From Trichostrongylus colubriformis (Eukaryota > Nematoda > Chromadorea > Rhabditida > Trichostrongylidae), in contig OZ022260.1 of NCBI GenBank assembly GCA_963978905.1, forward strand, positions 8,793,725-8,857,724: DNA of 64,000 bases, given 5' to 3'. The notes below the pieces were generated by a model. It did no database searches. It was not told the DNA's origin and was given only the letters and a program-made list of their open reading frames with translations. Made by a program: the position numbers and the translations under genes. Below, piece by piece: positions 1-10,144 of this stretch. Each line of letters starts with the position of its first letter. Within the stretch, counting starts at the first letter, position 1.

Positions 1-453
1 TTGCCTGTGAACGCAGCCACACCCTGCTCGCGGTGAGTATGACTGCGGCCTGAGTGTTCCATTAGCACAGTACGACTAACGTTCATATAGGCCAATGAAA
101 ATGTAGTTAAAATTCATTTAAAGTTACATTATTGACAATAAAGAAAAATAAACATCAGTCGACCCGCATTAAGTAATCACGGGAAACGTACGCTAAATCC
201 TGACTCAACGAACTGCCACGAAAACAATACAAATCCGTCAAATCAGACATAGCAAGGCGGCAAGTAGGTGAGAAGGAGTAAGGTCAAACATTGCGTTGAG
301 GAAAATTTTCGAGAAATGCTATCCCCATCCATCCCAGTTCCTTTTTGGTCGGGTACCACGAAATGTCGGATTCCATAGAAAGGGATAGGTCTTCGCCTGC
401 GCTATGCTAGTCTATTCTCGATTGCATTGAATGAGTATTACGTCATTTTGGAA

Positions 454-1214
454 TTAATCACGATTACCGCCACTCTTATACAGTTCGATGAGTCGATCGA
501 GTACTGCACGTTGGTTGACACCTAAAAAACAGATTTTCATAGTAGGAGCGTTGTGCAATCCTTCATTCTAAAATACTGAAAGCAAGCACGTGAGGACTTG
601 CAACAATCTATTGAAAAAATTTTTCTACTTTTTTTTTCTTCTCCACTCCCAGAAATCTGTAGGATGGGGTACGCGGCAGCAGTGAAGTCGTATTCATACA
701 TATCTGCTGACTCCTTTAATAAAGTGTCAATATATGAAATAAAATAAATTGCTTTACTCCAAGCTTGAGAAAGGCGCCAGGCGACGACAGCCTGCCATTA
801 GGCTCAAATCCCTTCCGCATTATTTTGTGGGATCTTTTAAAGTAAAATTATGAGGCCTCACATTGTTTTTCACACAATAAATTCATCAAGACTTTACTAG
901 CTCTGAATAGACAAAGAACAAAGGGAATTCTTACTTTTGTGTTGTACTGTATTTCCAATATACTGGTCTTTTGGAGAAATAGAAACATGAAATTTGTGCA
1001 TGATTCTTTTTAACTATTCAGGCTAGATAAGTAAAATGGTTGTCGTTTGTTCGAGATTATTGTTCGGGTTTATTTACATGAAACTAATCGTACCTTGAAA
1101 CACATATGGTGCACTGAATAGTATTCCGCATGTGCCACCAACGGTGATACCGAAGAAAACGTACAGGAGCAAACGATCGATGATCATCGCCACGTACTTC
1201 CAGTCATCGCGATA
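454..1214 (-). CDS. unc-29: Copy 1 exons 14-15: TM4 and C-terminal tail
   Basis: Exon 14 (1214-1094) begins [20 protein letters not shown] and ends after YVFQ at phase 1. Exon 15 (521-454) starts after TTTTTTAG and encodes [19 protein letters not shown] plus three residues, then TAA. The tail matches the family pattern of a short extracellular C-terminus. The 572-bp intron between them contains a Penelope-type 3' remnant. Confidence 0.92.
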
Positions 1215-4200
1215 CTGAAATTCGTTTAGTAGGCCACATTAAGCAGAACAATATACGTTTGAAAAGATGACTTCTACTAGAATTTGAACCATTCTGTTGA
1301 AATCGCCACTTTTCTTCCTGTTACATATTAGTTTACGGTCCGCGAGCAAAAAGGAAAATTTCGTATCCGTCGAAGGAGGGATCGCGCTACGGCGTTGGGT
1401 GAAGGAGGGTGGGAGTCGAGAACATGGAGCGAAGACTTTTTTGAGCAAGTCCTATTTCGACGCAATAAGGAAGTCCGTAAACGGGAGAAGGTTGTTCGAG
1501 TAATTTCATGAGACATATCCTTTTAGGGATCTGCGATCACCGACCTTCTCGACTGGACCATTTCATTGTACGTATGCATACACAACCTTAGTCAAGGAAA
1601 GTATCGAAGGGGGTCGTATGGCAACTGAATCGGTTTGGGAAGAAGCGGATCGTCATTTCGTTTAAAGCTATTGATGGGAAAAAATACCAAGCCCAGCAAA
1701 TACTGAAAGTTTAGGCCATGCAGATGGCGGAATAAAACCTCTCTTTGCAATGTTCTACACTGAAAAAGAAGAAATGCAGGGTTTTTGATTTTCTTCTCTT
1801 CCCTGGAACGACACGGCTCGTGGTTCTAGGGCAGAGATCGTAGAAGCTCCAAAAGTTAGCATTTTCAACAAAAGATCAACAAAGTGAATTTATCCGCTGT
1901 TCTTGTCATTCAAGACTTCTGAAATTGCTTGAATAGTTAAAATTTTACTCACAGAAGCGCGGGCTGGCGTGCATTTTACTGCTATTCATTTTCGCTCAAT
2001 TGGTCAAGTAGACTTCGCTATGTTTCTACAGTTTTCCTCGTATAGTTTTCCTCACATCTCAGCGTTCTTGTTTGTTTTTTATGTTTTGATTTTTTCACTA
2101 TATTTGGAGTGCTGGTCTAAAGTAAGCATTACGGTAGGATAAAGAAAAGGGAAAGATTATTAGTATAAAGAACGTCAAGTTAGACTCATTCACCTTTACT
2201 GACACATGTAACTGAGGGACAAGCTGCTACTCCGCTGGTGGGATCTCGGGTGAGTCTGCTGTTTCACGACCGGTTTGTACGAGAGCGATCTCGAAACGAC
2301 ACCGGTGTCAAAGAATTGAGAAGACGTAAAAGGAGGAACAGCGTATGTTGTCATAGCGCAGCAATGTTCAAGCTTCGTTCGCATGCATCCTGCATGATAC
2401 GCGAAATGCCTGCGAGTATGAAAGCCTGGCAGTATATAGAGCTGTTGGTTTTCCATATCTCAGCCGAGCAGGGAAGGTGCGCATCGCATTTTTCCTTCGC
2501 TCACCCTTTTTGTGCTTTGTCCTTGTCAATTAACTTTTTTTCGACTTCAAATGTTACTTTCTAGCCACGCCCTTATATGTATGTCATTTTGTGCCCTGAA
2601 TTCTGTCTCATCTCTGTCAGTGTTTCGAAAGTTATTATATTAACATCATATATAATATATCATATTTGTGCCTTATTTACTTTGTGCTTTAGCATTTTGA
2701 GCATTAACTCTATCCATTTGTTCACTTATGTACATCCTATATGTTGATATAATTTCGTGCTCGCTATACTGCTATCCTTTTATTGGATCCATTTTGTATT
2801 CAAGAAATTCAGTTTTATATTAAATACTTACATTATGTATCTGTGTCCTTATCATCGTATCGGTTCAGAACAATTATTTACCCAAGTTTGAGATTCACAG
2901 TACAGCCAAAAATGCTAGAAGGGAAGAGGCGCTTGTTCCGATACTTTGCAAATCAAAAAAGCTTCAAGTCATCTTCATGCGTGCAACAAACAGAAAAATT
3001 AAGTAATCTACGGTACAACACCTGACCTTGTGCCGCGCTAATATCATCATTGTTAGGTTGCTTGGGGAGGTTCTGCAAGCCTCTTCGACTACAGAAGGCC
3101 GGAGGTGACACGCACGGTCGACTGCTGATGGCGGGGTGAGGCACTCACGCCAGAAAATCGCTTCGCGGCGTCGCACTAGCGGCGCCACCAGTACGACTTG
3201 CGGATCGATTGCCACTGGTAGCCCGGCAGAGCGTCGCTGCGTTACCCCTGCGCTTCTATCCATGCCACGCTGCCTCCTGCCACCATGCCACCCTGCCTCC
3301 TCCACCCATGCCACACTGCTTCGCTAGAAGGCTGCCATGCCCTGTCACTGGCACTCGCACCCGCCGCGCCGCAGGGCGGCGACGCGATTTCTGAGGTAAG
3401 TAGCCTCACCCCTTATGGCGATATAAACGGGCCCCTTTTCGCTACCCGCGGAATACTCTTTTCAGCAATAATTTCTTATGAAAAGCGTTACTCTCATACC
3501 GATTCGATGAAGGCTGAAAGCAAACAGATAGGGAGAACCCAATGCTTGGAAGTAAAACTGATGTAGTTGAGAATCTTCATCGAAGAAGAATCAGGAGTTT
3601 TAATGAATTGTTCTTAAAAATGAGCAAGTGAAACGCTTTACTCACCATCTTATGCTCTTCTTCATGTTTCAAATGATCAGTGATATAATCAATAGCGTCG
3701 ATGGCACGAAGAGCATCAGCAGACAAAGGATAGTATGATGACAAGTGAGGATCTCTTCTAGCCAATTCTGTTGTGCAATTCAGAGTTTTTGGTGATGCAG
3801 TTCTACAAAAATTAGTAATAACAGCAATAACAAAAATTAGTTAGCAGCAATAGCTGTAGAGTACGCATATTACATTGTACCTCTGTCTGTGGTTGTTTTA
3901 AAACACATCCAGCCTAGCCAATACAATAAATTACACATAAATCTCATATGGACCCATTTTCCGACTACCTTTTTATGTGAAAATTGTGGTGCCACAAATC
4001 TCTATGGCAAATCGTGAAAGTGTGTGTAGTGCTCCACGGGTGAGGCTACTTACGCCAGAAAATCGCTTTGCGGCGCCGCCAGTACGACTTGCGAGTCGAT
4101 TGCCCTTGGGAGCCCGGCAGGCGTGGCTGCGTCATCTCTGCGCTTCCACCCATGCCACACTGCCCTCTGCACCCATGCCACACTGCCTCGCTTGAAGGCT

Positions 4201-7200
4201 GCCATGCCCTGCCACTGGAATTCGCAGCCGCCGCGCCACTCGCCGCGGGCGGCCACGCGATTTTTTGGTAATTAGCCTCACCCGTGCTCCAACCATCGCT
4301 GCCCTCACCCCCCCCCTCCCCCACCCTCCGTTTAGCTGCTCCTTAAAGGAGTCGTCCACGGAAAACGAGTTTTTGTGTTACCCATATATTTATGTTGTAT
4401 TTGCCTAATGTTGGCCTCATGCAAAATTTCACGTGAAAAAATGTGAATCTGGCTGAGATACAGCACCACAAATGCGGTCCAGGTGGGCGGGGCCTCCGTG
4501 TAAAAGCCTCGTCACGTCGTCCGCCGCCCTTGGGAACGGAGAGTGGGACTGTTTTCGTAACCCTCTGTTCCTACAATGCATCTCCGACCATGGCGGACGA
4601 CGGGACGAGGCTTCTACACGAAGGCCCCGCCCACCTGGACCGCACTTTGTGGTGCTGTATCTCAGCCAGATTCACATTTTTTCGCGTGAAATTTTGCATG
4701 AGGCCAACATTAGGCAAATACAACATAAACATATGGGTAACACAAAAACTCATTTTCCGTGGACGATTCCTTTAAATGGGAATATGCAAATCACAATCTA
4801 CTGCAGTGGCTGTCAGTTCCTTGAAATTTATCTCGGTTCGATTACGCGCTCACCCTCCAAAACATTTGATAATGAAGTACGGTGACCACTCACTTTTCGT
4901 CAGCACTCGGACAAAATGGGTGATGTGCAGCAGGATTGATGGTGAAATGACCCAGGCCGGGTAGCTGATGGATCTCAGGTTTCGGAGGATCAGCAATCGC
5001 TTTTCTGACTTGTGATTTCGGTCGTTGCATGCACATTGCATGTGGCATCCACTGAAATGGTCGATCGCAATTACAGCTCATGGCTGAGCCATCAGAAGAG
5101 TTAGGCTTACCTCGAGAAATAGCTTACGAACCCATTTTGGCATACGATGTGTTGTGGGTCCACGAAAATAGACGTTTATGATGATTACGGTGACCAGAAT
5201 GGTGATCACGTTGAGTACGAATGTGAGCAGGAGGTACCTGAAAAAGAGGCCTGAGTTTTGAATGCAACAAGTAATGGTAGTCGACCTCGAACATGAGTAA
5301 ATACCCAAAAATATATCGCGCGATAGTCAAATTTGTCGAGTAACCTCATTGATGTAGTTGATCCTTGAGCAGCTACCCAGGTTGCACCCATTTTACCGCA
5401 AAGCGCCATCACCGCGGTGCTTCTGCTCAAACCCACGCCAACTACGACCCCTATGCTGAGCTGATCACTAAGGGACTCATGTGGGCGTGGCTAAAGTAGG
5501 TTTGAGCGGGAAGGCACCGTGATGGCGCACTGTAGCAGCGTCAAAAGGGAGCATCGTGACTACAGTCCATTTCCCGACGGCTGGCAGGGCGAGGCCTAGG
5601 GACTTGTCGATCTCTCTCACCCCGCCACACACTCTCACCCAACTCTGTAGACCACGCCCTGCCAGCCTTCGGGAGCTGGACTGTAGCTACCCAAAAATTT
5701 ACAGTTCCAAAAAGACAAGTCGACTGATCCTCCTCTGGCAAGCTGTACCTTCGGGGTGACTGTTTACTTACTTTGCCATAAGCGGTATAGTACTGGATGT
5801 TGGTGGGAGAATTTTCGAGACCAGTAGCAAGAATACCACGATGGAAAGCAGTACCGAAATCGTGAGCGTCATTTTCTCACCTGAAATGTTTTGAGAGTTG
5901 AAGTTACAGATAAAGCCGTCTAATTGATTAAAGAGAACAAGAATTGATGGGGAGTAGGGATAAAACATAGAAATGTTCGTTGATATTATGCATATACTCG
6001 AATTTAGTTGAGAAGTGTTGAGGGTTGTGGAGTTCAAAATCATTTTCAAGATCAATTGTTATCATGACGCTCAAACTTACCAGAATCAGTTGGCAGGAAG
6101 AATACAGCCATGCTTAGAAAAGCCATCAGTACAGTAGGAATGATGAGCACAACTGTGTAGAAAAGTGTTTTTCTCCTGAAATCGCTAACTTTATACACAC
6201 TCATTCGTCTTATATATTATATCTTCATCGGAATTTCCGGATGATTCTGTTAAGCCCAGCCGTCTCAAAGGCAGGGGTGTGTGCACTTATGTCACAAATT
6301 TGCACTCGCGGCGCCATCAGCACGACTTGCAATCGATTGCCCTTGAAAGCCCGGCGAAGCGTGGCTTCGTCACCTCTGCACTTCCACCTATGCCACACTG
6401 CCTCCTGCACCCATGCCACCCTACCTCCTCCACTACTACCACACTGCCTCGCTTGGAGGCTGCCATGCCGTGCCATGGTACTCGCATCCGCCGAGCCGCT
6501 CGCTGCAAGCGGCCACGCGATTTTCCCTCATCACTGCACACACCCCAAGCAATAGAGACGATAACGAGTTGTCAACGGCTCTTCAATCCACTGAATTCTT
6601 CCACCGCGCCGCAATCAGCAATTAGACAATTTATATGATGAAGTGAGATGCTTCGATATAGAATGCTCTTTTCCTCATATTTTTTCGCTGCTTGTACAGA
6701 CTGTCATCGCGCCCTCGTAGCCCGCTCATGCTAACTGCGTGGACGAAATTTCGGGGGGAAGTATCTCAAGTATCTCTGCAGAGATCTGCAGCTCGCAGTG
6801 AGCACATGCAAGATTACTGTACGAGAGGAGAAAGATTCAAAATTCTGTGGACGAATCCTTGAACAAACTTTCGAGAAAATTTGGAGTGATGAACCTCATA
6901 GGGCTATGCCACACTCGTGTGCCACAATTTGAAATGATCCTTGACTGACCTGATTCTTACTTGAAATTCAATCCGACTCCGTTTGTTAACCAACGATGCA
7001 GGGGCGTCCATTACATCCCAAATCGAAGACGGTGCATATTCGGACAGATCCACCCATTCCGCTTTTTCAAATTCAAGTTTAATCTCGTTCTCATTGTACT
7101 GAATCAGTATCTGCTTATATGACTGGTTGTATGGTCTATCCGGACTCCTGGAAGACACCTACCGTCCACGATCCAAACACCAACGTACATACTTGTTCGT

Positions 7201-10144
7201 CAAATGGGAAGAATTCCACATCTGGAAAATACGGATGTCAGTTCAAATTTCACTTTTTTTCCAGCAACTTCGTTTACCTATTATACATGAGCTCTTGTAA
7301 ATTGCCGGTGGTACCCATAACATTTCGCCAAGATGATTTATAACTACATTACACATAAATGATACCTCGTAGTTGCCGTCGGCGCTAAACGATATGAATA
7401 AGTATGCAAAAGAAAAAAAGCGAGAAAATTATCGCAGCACATATGTGAAGCATCATCATTAGGTTACGATTTCATGATCAGGACACATATGGTTTTCGTT
7501 GGATGCGTGGCATTGCATTCATTCCTCACGAAACATGGGCGTGTATGGTTGAAGGCACATCCCTAGATTACCTTGAATGGATTGTAGCGCTGAATTATGA
7601 AATTAGAAGTGCTAAGGAATACGCTGACAAAGAAAAACTCGAAAAAATGACCTCAAAAATGGCAAAAATAAGGCCTCCTGGCATCTGGCTTTGTACGAGA
7701 ATACCAAGTGAAAGTAAGCCATTGAGTTGCTTCGCTTCGGATGGTATCATGAGGAACCCTTAGATACCACCTGCTTCCCCATGTAAACCTTCCCTCAACT
7801 ACTGGAATTTCCTCTTCATCTTATCTTATCACCTTATCACAGGCCCCATTTGCAATGTGAACACCACGTTGGAGAGAGCTCTCTTCAATGTCCGATGCGG
7901 TCGAAGTGGGTGGGAGGGATCGGAGGAAGCTCGAGCTGGTTAGTGCTGCGAGGACGCGCCGCGACTCCGCAGAAAGTGTGCAGGTTGGACAGTTGCCTGA
8001 AGATCTATTCGCCTCAAAAAGGTGAGTTAAGTTTGATTATCGCGGAATGTGCCTCCAAGAGACAAGATACGCAAGGCAATGCGCAGCGTGTCACATGATG
8101 CGTGTGAGCTAAGAAGGCCGTTTCTAGTTTGGTCTTAAACCAACCACGTGTCTTACTCTTTATTCGCGGATTAGTTGCTTCAGGATCCAACCGCATATTG
8201 CGCCCCACGCTGATGCGCCACATGCCGCGCGCCGCGTTGCGAAATTTTGACTTAACGAAACACACTCGGGAACAGTGTTGGAACGTAGTATCCATAATAG
8301 TGTCCGTACGCACGTACTTGTTAAAGAGGACGATATCGGGCAGCCATACTTTGTCAGGTTGCACTCGAATTTGTCGAATTTCCCCGTATTTCACCGGATT
8401 CCAACGCATTTGAAAATCGTGCCATTTCTAAGATAGGATCATATTGGCAAAAAAATTGATAGTTGAAGTTGACGAACAGGCAACTAACCAGTGTTAACCA
8501 TACGTTTGTATGCATCACTTGATCCTTTTCGTCCTGGAATTGTGTAAAAATCAAAGACAATATGGTCGCTGGGATTCATTTATTCTGGGAAATTTCATCG
8601 AATTTCAAAGGTGACGTGATGGAGCAGTGTCGATCCAGTAACGTTATCGCCACATCAGTGTTCCCTTGACGGGCTTCGAGGAGTGGGGTCGTCGGTTCAG
8701 CCGGGGTTGGCAAAGCCTGCTAGGCTGACCTACCAGGTTCAAATATTGGCTTGTTTGATCGCTCAATTCACAGCCATATTAGTTAGGAAATGTTGGGAAA
8801 TTCAGACATAAACTCTTCAGAGTTTATATAGTGTTAAGCTGTAGAAAAAAATTTAGCGACAATTTCGTAATTTTGTCTGTTTCACAGCTAACTTTTGCCC
8901 CAGAAATTAAATTTTCGGAAGGTATTTTTGCTAATGCTATGTATTTACGATCATGTATCTACGTATTAATATACAGAATCAAAATTCAAAGAACATAGCA
9001 GTTTTGAAAAGGTTTATTAAATATTAGTAAATAAGCCTTGTGGTGCTGACTGCGACGATCCACTACGTAATACTCGCGTTGAAGGCTCGTCATCTTTATC
9101 TCAGGTAGTGGTTCAGGTAGTAACACAGTCCAAACGAACTGTGCAGCAGTACTGACTGTCCTAGTCATGAACTCTACCCAGATAAATTAGTGTAAGCTTT
9201 CAAAAAATTTCGAATAAACGTCGCAGAAAGTCTTCTAGCGCCCATTATGATTTTTTTAGAATTTTTCCTGCGCCAAGCGTCTCCACTATTTAATCTTCCA
9301 TGGATACTTACATATTTCATTCAACTGAGTCTCGTAAAGAGACATTTACGTAATTGTGAGATACTCTGTCATCATGAAGTGAAATGAAAATCATGAAAAT
9401 TGAAATGAGCGAATGTCACGTGAAAAAAATCAAATGGACTTACCACATTAATGAGCAGAACGAGCTGAAGTGCTATTTTTACGATGATTGGAGTGTCGCT
9501 GATGTTTTTTACTGGCTATAAATGACAGGTTTAGCTATCCAGGTAGGAAACTGAGGAAGGATTTCAAATGTCACAAGGCTGCAGAACTCATCTGCATCCT
9601 TACCTGAATCAAAGAATTGTAGCCACGAAAAACATCCATCATAAGGCGTTCTTCGTCATCAGAAGCGAACACTGAAAATATTCCGATCCTTACTATCAGC
9701 AAATTACAACATAAACATAGTAATGTTCAAAAATACTTAAATATAAATTACAAAATATGTAGCTTAAAGGTAGACTGTGTGACTGTGTTCTTGGGATGCG
9801 CCACACACTCTTTCTTCATACAGAAACTGAAGTTCAAAGCTTTGATAACTTTCGCAATTATTACAAAACCTGAATTATCTGCAGGGCTTATCCTTAGGTT
9901 GTGTGGTGACAAGTGGCGCGCGCTCCCACTCTCATTGCGCGGGGTTCAATTTTTCCACGAAATCCGTTGAAGCCAGTCAAGTCTTCCTCCGTCCGGGGTA
10001 GAAGAATTGGTACCAGACCCGTGTGGGAGGATAAAGCACCAAAACGAACATTGGCCAGCCTTCGCATATCATTGTATCAGTCAATCTGAACTCACCTGCC
10101 ACCACGATTCTGTATGAAACTATAACAGAATGCGCGTAGCGCAT
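454..10144 (-). CDS. unc-29: unc-29-like levamisole-type nicotinic acetylcholine receptor subunit, copy 1 (15 exons)
   Basis: This gene encodes a non-alpha subunit of a pentameric acetylcholine-gated cation channel, expected in the muscle plasma membrane. Exons in order of transcription are 10144-10096, 9671-9604, 9515-9444, 8533-8489, 8427-8318, 7384-7278, 7221-7163, 7098-6950, 6175-6081, 5880-5772, 5237-5111, 5051-4894, 3802-3646, 1214-1094 and 521-454. Every junction is GT-AG, the phases join, and the sum is 1494 nt (497 codons plus TAA). Visible marks are a signal peptide, the WVPPAIY segment, the 15-residue Cys-loop [15 protein letters not shown], three consecutive membrane helices, a long cytoplasmic loop and TM4. 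No vicinal cysteine pair is seen, so it is a non-alpha subunit. From memory the closest family member is C. elegans UNC-29 (about 493 residues) rather than LEV-1; that assignment is unsearched. Introns hold several miniature inverted-repeat elements. Confidence 0.93.
700..840 (+). mobile_element. Relic of a Penelope-like element 3' region
   Basis: The segment around 761-800 (GCTTGAGAAAGGCGCC, then an AGCCTGCC block and a short ATTAGGCT) resembles the 3' part of the element at 56.9-59.2 kb (GCTTGATAAAGGCGCT, AGCTTGCC, ATAAGGCT). It sits in the last intron of unc-29 copy 1. No coding sequence remains. Confidence 0.4.
3133..3412. mobile_element. Miniature inverted-repeat element, family A
   Basis: The ends are inverted repeats (GGGGTGAGGC...CGCCAGAAAATCGC and the complement GCGATTTCTGAGG...GCCTCACCCC). 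The flanks TGATGGCG and TTATGGCG look like an 8-bp target duplication with one change. The interior is GC-rich with CCATGCCAC repeats. It lies in intron 13 of unc-29 copy 1 and encodes no transposase. An 8-bp duplication would suit an hAT-type mobiliser. Confidence 0.75.
3646..5051 (-). CDS. unc-29: Copy 1 exons 12-13: cytoplasmic loop
   Basis: Exon 12 (5051-4894) runs from [12 protein letters not shown] through the [20 protein letters not shown] region. Exon 13 (3802-3646) carries the amphipathic pre-TM4 helix with [20 protein letters not shown]. This is the part most different from copy 2, especially the 25 or so residues around the exon 12/13 join, as is usual for this loop in the family. 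The donors GTGAGT at both ends are strong. Confidence 0.9.
4037..4283. mobile_element. Miniature inverted-repeat element, family A, second copy
   Basis: This copy has the same interior and the same inverted ends (GGGTGAGGCTACTTACGCCA and its partner GTAATTAGCCTCACCC) as the element at 3133. It is flanked on both sides by GTGCTCCA, an 8-bp target duplication. It lies in the same intron of unc-29 copy 1. Confidence 0.8.
4343..4775. mobile_element. Near-complete palindromic foldback element, family B
   Basis: TTAAAGGAGTCGTCCACGG at the left is mirrored by CCGTGGACGATTCCTTTAA at the right. The complementarity continues inward through CAGCACCACAAA for roughly 170 bp per arm. It would fold into a very long hairpin in intron 12 of unc-29 copy 1. 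No open frame in it looks like a transposase. Confidence 0.85.
5111..6175 (-). CDS. unc-29: Copy 1 exons 9-11: TM1, TM2 pore helix and TM3
   Basis: Exon 9 (6175-6081) encodes TM1 ending FFLPTDS. Exon 10 (5880-5772) encodes the pore helix [20 protein letters not shown] and the SKILPPTSS linker. Exon 11 (5237-5111) encodes TM3 and the [10 protein letters not shown] motif. The selectivity ring has Glu at -1', and position 6' is the usual Ser, so the pore reads as an ordinary cation-selective nicotinic type. Confidence 0.95.
5402..5529. repeat. Short inverted repeat
   Basis: GCGCCATCACCGCGGTGC and a following GCTCAAACCCACGCC are mirrored by GGCGTGG...GGTTTGAGC and GCACCGTGATGGCGC, giving imperfect arms of about 40 bp around a 46-bp spacer. 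It sits in intron 10 of unc-29 copy 1. Confidence 0.65.
5560..5686. mobile_element. Small inverted-repeat element, family D
   Basis: The ends CTACAGTCCATTTCCCGACG and CGGGAGCTGGACTGTAG pair, and a GGCAGGGCG block pairs with CGCCCTGCC. A relative with the same outer ends lies at 54829-54999. It is a non-coding intronic insertion in unc-29 copy 1. Confidence 0.65.
6274..6546. mobile_element. Miniature inverted-repeat element related to family A
   Basis: The interior matches the elements at 3133 and 4037 (CGCCATCAGCACGACTTGC and the CCATGCCAC-rich tract). The outer ends are GGGGTGTGTGCA and TGCACACACCCC, so it is a subfamily with different termini. It lies in intron 8 of unc-29 copy 1. Confidence 0.65.
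6950..9671 (-). CDS. unc-29: Copy 1 exons 2-8: extracellular ligand-binding domain
   Basis: Seven exons (9671-9604, 9515-9444, 8533-8489, 8427-8318, 7384-7278, 7221-7163, 7098-6950) encode the mature N-terminus [20 protein letters not shown] through the pre-TM1 strand ending RIEFQVRI. An N-glycosylation sequon (NIS) lies at the start of exon 3. [10 protein letters not shown] and the Cys-loop are intact. The 45-nt exon 4 is the smallest and ends at CTG before GTTAGT. Exon sizes 68, 72, 45, 110, 107, 59 and 149 are the same in copy 2, apart from the donor problem noted there. Confidence 0.93.
10096..10144 (-). CDS. unc-29: Copy 1 exon 1: start codon and signal peptide
   Basis: The exon reads [16 protein letters not shown] and ends with a single G before GTGAGT. 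This phase-1 end joins exactly to exon 2 (TG TTC GCT TCT), giving ...VVAVFA followed by SDDEER, a plausible signal-peptidase site. The choice rests on the ATG, the strong donor, the correct phase and the hydrophobic stretch. An alternative hydrophobic frame near 12074-12010 has a usable donor but no in-frame ATG, so it was not chosen. The start is less certain than the downstream exons. Confidence 0.65.

Noticed and set aside
3133..4330. Overlapping open frames on both strands with Pro/His/Cys-rich translations
   Set aside because: They are translations of the CCATGCCAC-rich interior of inverted-repeat elements.
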